Part shown: positions 1 to 7,656 of the stretch, in pieces
How the letters are laid out: every line of letters starts with the position of its first letter
Position numbering within the stretch: the first letter of the stretch is position 1
Origin: Planctomyces sp.
GTDB taxonomy: Bacteria > Planctomycetota > Planctomycetia > Planctomycetales > Planctomycetaceae
Reading direction: 5' to 3'
Assembly (NCBI GenBank): GCA_016795105.1
Contig: JAEUIH010000015.1
Location: forward strand, 1 to 64,000
DNA length: 64,000 nucleotides
Notes under the pieces: generated by a model
Told to the model about the DNA's origin: nothing
The model's database searches: none
The model's input: the letters and a program-made list of their open reading frames with translations, nothing else
Position numbers and translations under genes: made by a program

Positions 1-428
1 GCCGCGGCAGTCGCCAGCGGCGGCACGGAAGATTCCTTCTTCGCGTAGCCAGCGATCTCGTTGGTGATGTCGCCGGTATCCTGACGCTTGCGACATTTGA
101 CCGTGATCATCAGCGGGAGGTTGTGCAGTTCGACCGAGTCACCGGGTGCCGTCACTCCGACGGCCCGGCAGATCGCCGACAGTTCCGCACGAGCAATTTG
201 AACGGCCGTGGCGTTCGGATTGTCGAGGTTCAGCCGAGCCCAGAGGATGCGGCCTTTGTAGGTTCCCTCCTGAATCTGAAAGGTCAGCTGCAGGTAGTGT
301 CCCGTGCCGGCCTTCGTCGGTTTCTGTTCGGATTCGGTGATCACTGCCAGGTACTTGCCGGCAGGAATCGGATCGAACTTGGCGGCGGGTTCCACCTGGT
401 TGGCGTCAAAGCCATTGAGATTGGCCAT
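1..428 (-). CDS. DUF669 family phage-type protein (3' end outside window)
   Basis: The frame opens with ATG at 428 and stays open to the left edge, giving 142 residues that begin MANLNGFDANQVEP. It contains the segment FDPIPAGKYLAVI, followed by a GTGHYLQLTFQI and GRILWARLNLDNPN core, which matches DUF669 as found in phages and integrative elements. DUF669 proteins are usually encoded beside a RecA-like ATPase and are thought to help DNA recombination or single-strand binding; that role is inferred from family context. The start is only 3 nt beyond the stop of the upstream ATPase gene, so the two are surely co-transcribed. The C-terminus is missing from the window. Confidence 0.8.
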   Translation of the reverse strand, partial: MANLNGFDANQVEPAAKFDPIPAGKYLAVITESEQKPTKAGTGHYLQLTFQIQEGTYKGRILWARLNLDNPNATAVQIARAELSAICRAVGVTAPGDSVELHNLPLMITVKCRKRQDTGDITNEIAGYAKKESSVPPLATAA

Positions 429-431
429 GGA

Positions 432-1211
432 TCAGTTCTCCACATTCGTTTGAGCTGGGTTGGTAAAGGCCGCCATGAAGGCCGGCCACGACAGAGGAAG
501 TTGTTCAGGCAGAGAAAAACGGTTCTTGGCCACACAGGACGGGCCACCGATCGTACGGAGCACGCGTTCGCCACCGTCTTTGCCGATGCCAAAGGCGACG
601 CCGCGTTTGCGATTGAATCCGGCGTCTTCGGTTTGCACACGGATTTTGCGAGTCGCAAACATCACGGCGTCAGCCCATTCACACACGAGGCTGCACGCAT
701 GCTTGTGCAGCCGTGGCGAATAACGGTCATAGGCTGTGGCTTCGGGGTCTTCGAACTTCTCGATCCGGGCATGGGCAATGCACAGCACCACCATGCCGCG
801 TTCCACTCGCAGGCGATTCAAGAGTCCCAGCAGATGACGCCAGTGCGACAGTGCGTGCGTGTAGCCTTTGGCATAACCGCCATCGACCTTTTCGATGCTG
901 GTGACGTTGTACTGACGGCAGAGGTCATCCCAGATCAGTCGCTCCAGCCAGTCGAGCGAATCGATGACGACGGTCTGGTAGTCATGCGGCTCGGAGAGCA
1001 GCGTGTTCAGATATCCGACGACGTCATCGAACGACGTAGCGAGCGGAAACTTGTCGCAGTCAATCTCCGCCAGGCCGTCTTCGGTCTGAATGAAGACGGG
1101 TGATGGGCATTGCGAACCGAAAGTGGACTTGCCGATGCCTTCGGTACCGTAGAGCACGAGTCGAGGAGGAAACGGCTGTTTGCCGCGTTGAATGGATTTG
1201 AGAAGTGTCAT
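432..1211 (-). CDS. Phage-type AAA ATPase (AAA_24-like nucleotide-binding protein)
   Basis: This 259-residue protein starts MTLLKSIQRGKQPFPPRLVLYG. A Walker A motif, GTEGIGKST, lies near residue 25, and hydrophobic strands ending VVIDSLDWLE and MVVLCIAHA fit Walker B and sensor positions of the RecA-like fold. It resembles the phage nucleotide-binding AAA_24 family, whose members are recombination mediators encoded next to DUF669. An upstream in-frame extension to 1493 exists, but the ATG at 1211 is preferred because it follows a purine-rich GAAAGGATCGATCCTG stretch and gives the normal family N-terminus. It lies 3 nt upstream of the DUF669 gene and about 100 nt downstream of the sigma-like gene. 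Helicase-loader or DNA-repair activity is possible; the exact role is unknown. Confidence 0.75.
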   Translation of the reverse strand: MTLLKSIQRGKQPFPPRLVLYGTEGIGKSTFGSQCPSPVFIQTEDGLAEIDCDKFPLATSFDDVVGYLNTLLSEPHDYQTVVIDSLDWLERLIWDDLCRQYNVTSIEKVDGGYAKGYTHALSHWRHLLGLLNRLRVERGMVVLCIAHARIEKFEDPEATAYDRYSPRLHKHACSLVCEWADAVMFATRKIRVQTEDAGFNRKRGVAFGIGKDGGERVLRTIGGPSCVAKNRFSLPEQLPLSWPAFMAAFTNPAQTNVEN

Positions 1212-1312
1212 CAGGATCGATCCTTTCAGAGGCTGTGAAGAGGTGTTTGATTTGTGTTGAAGGGACGTAGGTGATGTATGCCGTGCGGACGGCATCTGTC
1301 CGCTTTTGTTCG

Positions 1313-1888
1313 CTATTCTTCGAAGCCAGCATTCGTGAAATGAGCCCGGACATCTTCCACGGCGCGACGCAGCTGTCGGCGAGAAATGCCCAGCTTGCGG
1401 GAGGCAGCAGCGGCCGGTAAGACCATGAGACTGCGACAGATCGCCTGCAGCTCCGATGGCAGCTGGTTCATGACAAACTGGATTGCCTGGCAATCTTCAG
1501 AGTGTCGCAGACGAGCCTCATGAGATTCCGTATAGCGACGTTGGTCGCCGTCTTCGGTCATCTCAGCAGCAAACGCATCGCCGGGTGGTTCGGTGTTCTG
1601 GCCTGGTCGGCGGGCATGCTGAACTGGCTGCCGTTTCTCACGACGACGTTCTCGGATCAGCATGAACACTTTCGTGCTGAGAACGCATTCGACGAATGTG
1701 TCGATCGATGCTCGCTGCGGATCGAACTTAGCGATCTGTGCGAAGAGAGCGACCCACAATTCCTGCTCAAGGTCTGGCTGTTCCTGGCGTTTGAATCCCG
1801 GACAGCAGGACAGTCGGCAGGCTTTGCTGCGAACGGCGGCACGTGCGTATTTGGAGAGAAACGCCTCTGGTGCAAGGGACGCTTGCAT
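1313..1888 (-). CDS. Small sigma-70-like transcription factor of the element
   Basis: This protein has 191 residues and ATG at 1888. The N-terminal half (about residues 38-90) reads like sigma region 2: an acidic DLEQELWVALFAQIAKFDP helix, then a segment ending in the basic stretch RERRREKRQ. The C-terminal 40 residues contain SRKLGISRRQLRRAVEDVR, a helix-turn-helix comparable to region 4. The linker is long and charged. The protein would direct host RNA polymerase to element promoters, or act as a phage-like late regulator; this is inference, because sequence similarity to true sigma factors is weak. It sits just upstream of the ATPase and DUF669 genes. Confidence 0.55.
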   Translation of the reverse strand: MQASLAPEAFLSKYARAAVRSKACRLSCCPGFKRQEQPDLEQELWVALFAQIAKFDPQRASIDTFVECVLSTKVFMLIRERRREKRQPVQHARRPGQNTEPPGDAFAAEMTEDGDQRRYTESHEARLRHSEDCQAIQFVMNQLPSELQAICRSLMVLPAAAASRKLGISRRQLRRAVEDVRAHFTNAGFEE

Positions 1889-2093
1889 TCATGATTCTGA
1901 GGCCGGAAGCAGACACCTTCGAAAGCCGCCAGAACTGGCGGAATGCGTCGTGCGATGGTTCCCTTCCCCATCAACAGAATCACAACGCGACTGACCCTCG
2001 GGTGATGGCCTCGGCGGCCTTCAGACGGCAGCCCCGGTGTCGCGTTTTGGGACGCCGTCGCGGCCGAAAATTCAGCCGCGATGGCGATGTAAC

Positions 2094-3071
2094 TTATTGC
2101 CAGTCAACGGTATCGGTTGAGTCGGAAATTATTTTCCGGTTGTCGCAGCGCTGCGACGCGACAGTGCGCCGCACTGAACAACTGTTGTGGTTGACGGGAG
2201 CCTTGATTTCGACACCACTGCGTTTCAGTGCTCGGTAGACCTTGTCCTTTGAAATCTCAGACTTTGTTTGGATGGACAGAGCTTCCGCCGCCAGCCGTAC
2301 AGACCCGTGCTGAAAATACGCAGCCACCATCGCTTCGTCTGTCAGCATCGAAGCAATCTCCTCCTTGACTTGTCGACGGATTCTCTTCGAAGAAACGCGT
2401 CCGGTCTCCGCTGGCATGGACTCGCAGACCATGTCATCCTGATCTCGCACCGCTTCCAGAAGCTGCATCGCGTCGATGCTGAATTTTCCGTCGCACCATT
2501 GCGACACGTGCGACAGTAAGACAAACGCCGGCGAACGAGTTTTCCAAAGCGGATCCGGAAGAACTCGACCATAGGTCAGCACGATCGCCTGTCGCGACGA
2601 CTTCAATGCCAACTTCAGATCGGTTCTGGAAAGCGACGGGCTGTCGCGCAACAGCCAGACTTCCCGTGTCCTGTTTTGCCACGGAGCTCGGCCCAGTCGC
2701 CACAACTTCTGTGGAATCTCGACGCTTAGTGGTCCCGAGAGCGACAGCGTGCCGGCGATCGTTCTCGCAATCGCCTCCAGATCAAATTGCCACTGTTGCA
2801 ATTCGTCTGGTCGCAGCTGCACTCGTCCGCTTTCCGGGCACGGGATAAACCATTTCGGCGCGACGCCGGGGTACTCGCGCAGGATCGGTTCCTCATCGTG
2901 ATCGAGACAATCCGGACAGACCACATATTTCAGTGGAGACGTTTCTCGGAGCCACGATTCCTTCAGGATTGCGAGCGTGTCTCGGTCAATCCAATCCTCA
3001 AAACTGCTACTGGCAAATCCGCCGCAGTACCTGTCCAGCATCAACCAAAGTGTTCGCAACCAATCATGCAT
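2094..3071 (-). CDS. Unknown element cargo protein B with Cys motifs and C-terminal HTH
   Basis: I do not recognise this family. The ATG at 3071 gives about 325 residues beginning MHDWLRTLWLMLDRYCGG. An in-frame frame extends 13 codons further upstream, but ATG 3071 overlaps the preceding stop by 8 nt, a usual coupling arrangement. Two cysteine-containing stretches near residues 50-80 (CPDCLDHDEEP and FIPCPESGR) could form a small metal site. The C-terminal third has a charged region and a helix-turn-helix-like segment (VRLAAEALSIQTKSEISKDKV), followed by a basic tail. The partner is the gene immediately upstream (protein A). Together they occupy the slot between the integration and replication-like genes where elements carry cargo. 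Function unknown; a defence or element-maintenance role is speculation. Confidence 0.6.
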   Translation of the reverse strand: MHDWLRTLWLMLDRYCGGFASSSFEDWIDRDTLAILKESWLRETSPLKYVVCPDCLDHDEEPILREYPGVAPKWFIPCPESGRVQLRPDELQQWQFDLEAIARTIAGTLSLSGPLSVEIPQKLWRLGRAPWQNRTREVWLLRDSPSLSRTDLKLALKSSRQAIVLTYGRVLPDPLWKTRSPAFVLLSHVSQWCDGKFSIDAMQLLEAVRDQDDMVCESMPAETGRVSSKRIRRQVKEEIASMLTDEAMVAAYFQHGSVRLAAEALSIQTKSEISKDKVYRALKRSGVEIKAPVNHNSCSVRRTVASQRCDNRKIISDSTDTVDWQ

Positions 3072-4245
3072 TGCAGATCCCCCACATCCGTAGACAGCGT
3101 TCACCGACAACTCTCAGATCATCGGCCTTTTCCTTGAGATTACAGGTATTTGGAGCGTGGACGCTGAAGGTCAGCGGACTGACTCGCAGTCGTCCCAGCG
3201 GCCGTACCATCAAATTGAATCCGACGGACAGAACTCTGAGCCCTTTGGGTTCGAAGGCGCGTTCGGCCAGTCTCTCCCTCAACTGTTGTTCCGCGGCATT
3301 GAGGTCCGTTCCCTGAGCGAATCCGATCTCCTCATACCGCACATTTTTCACGCATCGCGGTGCGAACCGGATATGAGTGAGTCGCACACTGGAGACGCGG
3401 TCTTCCGACGCAGTTGGCAGCTGAAATCCCTCTGTCAGGAGATGATCCAGCCGATACGCCGGCGTCTCAGCAAACGAAGGATTGGCTGGCTTTACGAGAA
3501 CCGCTCGACAAAACGAGTCCTTCAGTTGCTCGTGGATCACTCGACCTCCTCGGGCAGCGACTTCCAGCGTCCCATGATGACGATCGAGTGAAAACACGTT
3601 CGTGAAGGCACAGTGCCCTGATAGCGGAGACAGCTGGCCGTTTTCGCGAAACAGCATCAGCTGGTCCGGCCAGTTATCGAGGTAGGCGCAGAAATAATCC
3701 ACACCCGATTCCCGCTGATGGTGCTCGATATGGCAGTGACGACCCCGTAGCTGGGCCGAATAAACCTGCCGCAACTCGTCCTGCAGGGCTTCAATGCGCT
3801 GGCCGTCAATTTGCAGATCATCCGGCACATCGACATAGGATCGCTTCCAGAAGCGGCCCGACAGTGCTGCTTCAGCGACGGCCAGGAACTCAGCCTGTTC
3901 GAATGCATCCGGCAGATTGAGCCAGGCCCAGACGATCTGGTCGTTCCGATGCTCAAAGCGATCAAATTCACCGATGCGATGTGGATGTCGCTCCCGGATC
4001 GTTTCCATCAGCGCTGTCATGCCGAATTCCTGCGACAGCGTGAAGATCTTCTGCAGAACAATCTGCATGCGAGCACGCTCCTCATCAGGGATTGATTGCC
4101 AGGCCTCATATAGAGGCCCGGAGTTTCTGCGATGGACGCTTGCCATCTGTGACGGTGGCGTCCCTTTGTGGCGTGCGATGAACTCACGCAGGAGATTCAT
4201 GGAAAAAGAGCGGAGAACACGAAGTGGGTCAAAAGTCTGAGCCAT
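3064..4245 (-). CDS. Unknown element cargo protein A
   Basis: I do not recognise this 393-residue protein. The start at 4245 (MAQTFDPLRVLRSFSMNLL) is preferred over an in-frame extension to 4305, because the longer N-terminus (MRVSPEWRPFSV...) is rich in codons unlike the rest. The sequence looks soluble: no signal peptide or membrane helix. It is mixed alpha/beta, with many Glu, Arg and His residues and a conserved-looking CRAVLVKPANPSFAETPAYRLDHLL block near residue 250. Its stop overlaps the start of protein B by 8 nt, so the two are very likely translated together and may form a complex. A 554-nt gene-free stretch with a palindromic promoter-like site precedes it. Confidence 0.6.
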   Translation of the reverse strand: MAQTFDPLRVLRSFSMNLLREFIARHKGTPPSQMASVHRRNSGPLYEAWQSIPDEERARMQIVLQKIFTLSQEFGMTALMETIRERHPHRIGEFDRFEHRNDQIVWAWLNLPDAFEQAEFLAVAEAALSGRFWKRSYVDVPDDLQIDGQRIEALQDELRQVYSAQLRGRHCHIEHHQRESGVDYFCAYLDNWPDQLMLFRENGQLSPLSGHCAFTNVFSLDRHHGTLEVAARGGRVIHEQLKDSFCRAVLVKPANPSFAETPAYRLDHLLTEGFQLPTASEDRVSSVRLTHIRFAPRCVKNVRYEEIGFAQGTDLNAAEQQLRERLAERAFEPKGLRVLSVGFNLMVRPLGRLRVSPLTFSVHAPNTCNLKEKADDLRVVGERCLRMWGICNA

Positions 4246-4799
4246 AAGAATAGTCGTTCCCAATAGACGTACGGAGAACGGCCTCCATTCCGGTGAGACG
4301 CGCAAAGCCAGCGCGCACGGGGAGCATCAAGAAGAGAAAGAGTGAGAGCGCAGCCGCAAACCAGCGAGCGGCGCGGGCGTCAGCATTAGTAGGCTGGTGG
4401 CGGGAACTCAACGGCAACGAAGCGGAGTTCGCGGTCCTGAGCAATGAAGGACCAGCCAGACCATGTGCCCCAGGCAAGTTGGAAAAAACAGGCCTGTGTC
4501 AGGCTTCTCAATGTCCGACTGTGAAGCATCGACGATCAATCCCGGAATCGCTGCAAACATCCTGCAGCTGTGCCATTTCTGACGGTTGAGTGAGACTGCG
4601 AATGTATCGTGTTGACAGGCTGTGTCAACACATTCGTCACGTTATCCGGCAGCGGGATCTGCCCACTTGAACGCAACTCGTTGCAGCCCAACGCTGTTTT
4701 GATCTCAACATTTTTCTGAACGCAGTTTTGGCCACAATCGGGGTCGAGGAAGTGTCGAAATTCGGGGGGAACTCCAGACGAGAGATTCAATAACCGTTC
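4246..4799. other. Gene-free stretch inside the integrative element
   Basis: No credible gene was found here. The short open frames have compositions unlike their neighbours and overlap each other on both strands. The only notable structure is the inverted repeat at 4609-4631. The stretch separates the recombinase operon from the cargo pair, so it probably carries the promoter of the latter. Confidence 0.5.
4609..4631 (-). promoter_or_regulatory. Palindromic operator/promoter candidate for the cargo gene pair
   Basis: A perfect 9-bp inverted repeat, GTGTTGACA / TGTCAACAC, encloses the loop GGCTG. Outer bases GAATG and CATTC extend the dyad after a gap. Each arm contains TTGACA, the ideal -35 hexamer. 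On the minus strand, TTGACA is followed 16 nt later by TACATT, an acceptable -10. This would place a promoter reading toward the cargo pair, with the operator inside its spacer. The 5' leader would be about 350 nt, which weakens the assignment. Confidence 0.35.
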
Positions 4800-5213
4800 T
4801 TAATTGTTGCAGGCTTTTTCCGTTGCTTCGATGATCGACTTCCACATCTCTCGCTGCTTCGCCCAACTGACTTCCGCGGTTATGGGGCGCAACATCTTTT
4901 CGTGAATCGAATCATCGCCCTTAATGGTTCTGGGAAGGAAAAGAATGGTCTCCTGAATGTCGGGGGCCAGATGGAGCAGGTTCAAGATTTGCGTCATTCG
5001 GGGCTGTGTGATCTGCATAGTGCGAGCGAGTGACGATTGGTCGGTGGCCTCCCCGTTTTGCAGCATCTTCTCGAACTGGAGGGCGAGTGCCATCAGGCGA
5101 GACACACGGGGAATTCGCCCGGGCTCAACAGAGGGCACGACTGCTGGCTCACGTCGGATCCGTTTATGACCAGTGGTCACTCGATGGAAGACAATGGGGC
5201 GTTCCAGACGCAT
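4800..5213 (-). CDS. Small helix-turn-helix protein coupled to recombinase
   Basis: This 137-residue soluble protein has a basic N-terminus and a central helix-turn-helix (about residues 55-90: SSLARTMQITQPRMTQILNLLHLAP), of the kind seen in ParB/KorB-like or excisionase-associated DNA-binding proteins. Its ATG overlaps the last base of the recombinase stop codon (TAATG), so it depends on translation of the recombinase. Genes of this type recur directly downstream of DUF2924/recombinase pairs in bacterial integrative elements. They may act as directionality factors or repressors, which is inferred from position. No enzymatic motif is present. Confidence 0.6.
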   Translation of the reverse strand: MRLERPIVFHRVTTGHKRIRREPAVVPSVEPGRIPRVSRLMALALQFEKMLQNGEATDQSSLARTMQITQPRMTQILNLLHLAPDIQETILFLPRTIKGDDSIHEKMLRPITAEVSWAKQREMWKSIIEATEKACNN

Positions 5214-6781
5214 TAAGGTTTCTCCTTTGCATGTCGTTCTGTGAGCGTGCCAATGGCCGTATCATGGAAGCAGATCGCCATCGTCCCGCGACCGGCATCA
5301 TATTCAACACGCTCAACAATCAGTGAAATCAACTTCGCTTGCTGTCTTGAGCTCAATGTCCGCCAGAGCTGATCGAAGTCGCCAAATGCGCGCGTGACAT
5401 CGGTCTCAGAAATATGTTCTGACTCAAGGTCCTCCAGCTGTTCGTCCAACTCCGCAAGGCGGACCCTGGTCTTTGCGATCTTCTCGTGCAGGTCGGCAAT
5501 CATTGTGGCGACGGCCGGGCTGGATGGCTCCATGGCGAAACGCCGCAACTCGCTTTCCTGAAAGATTCGGTCTCGACAGAACTGCTCTCGTTCGGCTGTC
5601 AGGATTTCTCGTTCCTCTGCGATACCCGCCGCAGTCTGCCGCAACACCTCCGCCTGCAGGCTGCGATCAAGGCCAATACTGCGAATCTGTTCAATGACCG
5701 CTTCCTCGATTTCTGCGGCCGGCAGAGTCGGTTGAGGGCACTCTTTATGCCCGGCGCTGTTGGCACGTCCGCATGTGTAGTACCGATAAAGCTTTTCTTT
5801 CCGCTGCGTGAATGTGTGAGTCATCATGCGATCGCAGGATTTGCATCGCAGGAGTCCTCGCAGCAAAGCACCATATTTGTTCCGGACATCTTTGCCTCCC
5901 GTGCGTCCATTCAATCGCAGGGTGGATTGCACCTGCAGGAAAACTGATTCATCGATAAGCGCCGGATGCTCTCCGGCGAATCGTTCGCCTTTGTGGACAA
6001 CCAACCCAATGTAAATCGGGTTGGTCAGGAGCGAATACAGTGCATTCTTGTCGAATCGTCTCCCGCCACGAGGCACGTCACGCTTGGTCGTCCAGCTCTT
6101 GTTGTTCATTCCCTTTTCGGCGAGTCGCTGCACCACTGGCAGCAACGAACCCAGTTCCAGATACCACTCGAAGATCTTCCGAACCTGTGCCGCTTCCTTC
6201 ACATTCACAACCAGCTTCGGACTGGGATTCGTCCGATCCACATCGTACCCCAGAACGGGAATCCCGCCGGCCCATTTTCCTTTGCGACGTTGCGCTGCCA
6301 GTTTGTCGCGAATGCGTTCTCCGATGATCTCTCGTTCGAACTGCGCGAAAGACAGGAGAATGTTGAGCGTCAGACGGCCCATTGAGTGCGTCGTGTTGAA
6401 TTGCTGGGTGACCGAGACGAACGACACATTGTGCTTCTCAAATGTCTCCATGACTCGGGCGAAGTCCATCAGCGATCGGCTGAGGCGATCCACCTTGTAG
6501 ACCACAACGCAGTCAATCTTTCCATCCCTGATGTCGGCCAGCATTCGCTGCAATCCGGGACGTTCCACATTGCCACCGGAGAATCCGCCGTCATCATAGA
6601 GCGTCGGAAGACACACCCAGCCTTCATGTCTCTGGCTGGCGATGTAGGCTTCGGCGGCCTCCCGTTGTGCATCGAGCGAGTTGAATTCCTGATCCAGCCC
6701 GTCTTCAGTCGATTTGCGGGTGTAGATCGCACAGCGGATCTTTGTTTCCGATGACTTCACCGGAGATTTTGCCCGGCCCAT
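5213..6781 (-). CDS. Large serine recombinase (site-specific integrase)
   Basis: This 522-residue protein starts at ATG 6781 (MGRAKSPVKSSETK), which overlaps the stop of DUF2924 by one base; an upstream extension to 6820 is not needed. The N-terminal resolvase domain has the catalytic serine in IYTRKST (Ser24), the SLDAQREAAEAYI helix, YDDGGFSGGN and the VYKVDRLSRSLMDF motif. The recombinase domain follows, with a zinc ribbon near residues 310-360 (CKSCDRMM ... YTCGRANSAGHKECP). A coiled-coil region (about 380-460) closes the protein, as in integrases of the phiC31/TndX class. It would catalyse integration and excision of the element by attP x attB recombination. All key residues are intact, so it is probably active. 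Confidence 0.93.
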   Translation of the reverse strand: MGRAKSPVKSSETKIRCAIYTRKSTEDGLDQEFNSLDAQREAAEAYIASQRHEGWVCLPTLYDDGGFSGGNVERPGLQRMLADIRDGKIDCVVVYKVDRLSRSLMDFARVMETFEKHNVSFVSVTQQFNTTHSMGRLTLNILLSFAQFEREIIGERIRDKLAAQRRKGKWAGGIPVLGYDVDRTNPSPKLVVNVKEAAQVRKIFEWYLELGSLLPVVQRLAEKGMNNKSWTTKRDVPRGGRRFDKNALYSLLTNPIYIGLVVHKGERFAGEHPALIDESVFLQVQSTLRLNGRTGGKDVRNKYGALLRGLLRCKSCDRMMTHTFTQRKEKLYRYYTCGRANSAGHKECPQPTLPAAEIEEAVIEQIRSIGLDRSLQAEVLRQTAAGIAEEREILTAEREQFCRDRIFQESELRRFAMEPSSPAVATMIADLHEKIAKTRVRLAELDEQLEDLESEHISETDVTRAFGDFDQLWRTLSSRQQAKLISLIVERVEYDAGRGTMAICFHDTAIGTLTERHAKEKP

Positions 6782-7269
6782 TACTTCGCCCTCAACCCGA
6801 AGAACCGGTACCCGTTGCAATGCGATCCCGTTATGACCTTGGCGACGGCCGAGAGAGACCTGTATCGCTGGCCCTCGTACTCGAAGCCATCTGATCGCAC
6901 CTCGACCACAATCCTCTTTCCCTTGTAATCGCGATAGATCGGCGTTCTGTTGGGCGGCAATCGTCGATCGACCGACGGCTCCGTCCGCTGTCGTTTCTCC
7001 GCTGGTTTGACGCTGACCGTCGGGGAACGCTGCGCTGGCATCAATCGAACATCAGCATCTGCTGCCAATTCCGTGGCACGCTGCCGGGCACGTTCACTCA
7101 GGCTGCCGCCCTTGAGCGATTGCAGTCGCCAGAGAATCTTGCGGATCAGCCAGACTCGGTTCCGCGACCGAGGAGCCTCGCCATAGACGCTCACAAACCG
7201 TTCGTGCAGCTTGCTCACCGGCAGTTGGTGCAGTGCTTCGGATTCAACATCGACCTCGTCCGCCATCAT
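6781..7269 (-). CDS. DUF2924 domain protein (recombinase partner)
   Basis: The 162 residues match DUF2924. There is an N-terminal helical part with LPVSKLHERFVSVYGEAPRSRNRVWLIRKILWRLQ (shown here in abbreviated sense: the LRxxY/F...P.S.nr.wLirkilWrlQ pattern). The C-terminal part is a small beta domain, YRDYKGKRIVVEVRSDGFEY, then YRSLSAVAKVITGSHCNGYRFFGL. The C-terminal domain resembles the RAMA/SWIB-type DNA-associated modules that read modified or specific DNA. DUF2924 genes almost always precede serine recombinases in mobile elements. The biochemical role is unknown; an accessory role in recombination is inferred. The stop overlaps the recombinase start by one base. Confidence 0.85.
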   Translation of the reverse strand: MMADEVDVESEALHQLPVSKLHERFVSVYGEAPRSRNRVWLIRKILWRLQSLKGGSLSERARQRATELAADADVRLMPAQRSPTVSVKPAEKRQRTEPSVDRRLPPNRTPIYRDYKGKRIVVEVRSDGFEYEGQRYRSLSAVAKVITGSHCNGYRFFGLRAK

Positions 7270-7337
7270 GCTGTTTCTCCTCGTTTCTCTGACTTCCGCG
7301 CAGCGTCAAGCGTTGTTCGTTGCCTGGGCTGTATCAC

Positions 7338-7580
7338 CTACTCGTTCGACAGACCCGAGCCATCGGGTACGCGGGACACACTGAGCCGTTTTTCGAGAAC
7401 GAGTTCAACTCTGTTCGAAACGTCAGTGCTCAGAACTTTGGAATTCTGCTCGTCCCGCAGAATTCGGCGGACAGCCAGCGCCAGAATTGCGGCCACTCCT
7501 CGGCGTCGCTCTTCAGCTGTGAGCGGCTTCTTGTTGCGTGTCTTCATCCCGAATCTGTCTTCCTGCCAACTGCGATTCAT
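7338..7580 (-). CDS. Small element protein upstream of DUF2924
   Basis: An 80-residue (or 69-residue, from the internal Met at 7547) basic protein with no recognised domain. It contains KKPLTAEERRRGVAAILALAVRRIL, a helix-rich stretch, followed by a Val/Arg-rich tail. A short protein in the same position is common in DUF2924/recombinase cassettes, which supports it being real. The MKTRNKKPLTAEERR start looks more natural than the upstream Met. It is the first gene of the recombinase operon, 68 nt upstream of DUF2924. Confidence 0.5.
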   Translation of the reverse strand: MNRSWQEDRFGMKTRNKKPLTAEERRRGVAAILALAVRRILRDEQNSKVLSTDVSNRVELVLEKRLSVSRVPDGSGLSNE

Positions 7581-7656
7581 CAGTTCCTGCAGAAAGTGAT
7601 ATATGCCTTAGCCGGGTGATGTGTCCGGGATTCTGCATCGCAGTGCAAGATACGGT

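Larger units (their letters stand above)
1..7600 (-). mobile_element. Left-truncated integrative element with large serine recombinase
   Basis: All genes here run on the minus strand. In transcription order they are a small unknown protein, DUF2924, a large serine recombinase, a small helix-turn-helix protein, two overlapping unknown genes, a sigma-like protein, an AAA ATPase and a DUF669 protein. The recombinase/DUF2924 pairing and the ATPase/DUF669 pairing are both typical of phages and integrative elements. The element leaves the window on the left. Its right end is placed at about 7.6 kb only because the chromosomal sugar regulator starts its own unit there; no attachment site was identified. 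The type of element (prophage remnant or integrative element) is inferred. Confidence 0.7.

Noticed and set aside
123-1103. Long plus-strand open frame
   Set aside because: It lies antisense to the DUF669 and ATPase genes, which have clear family motifs; its translation has no recognisable domain.
4229-4589. Small open frames on both strands in the gene-free stretch
   Set aside because: They overlap each other, lack ribosome binding sites and show no family resemblance.
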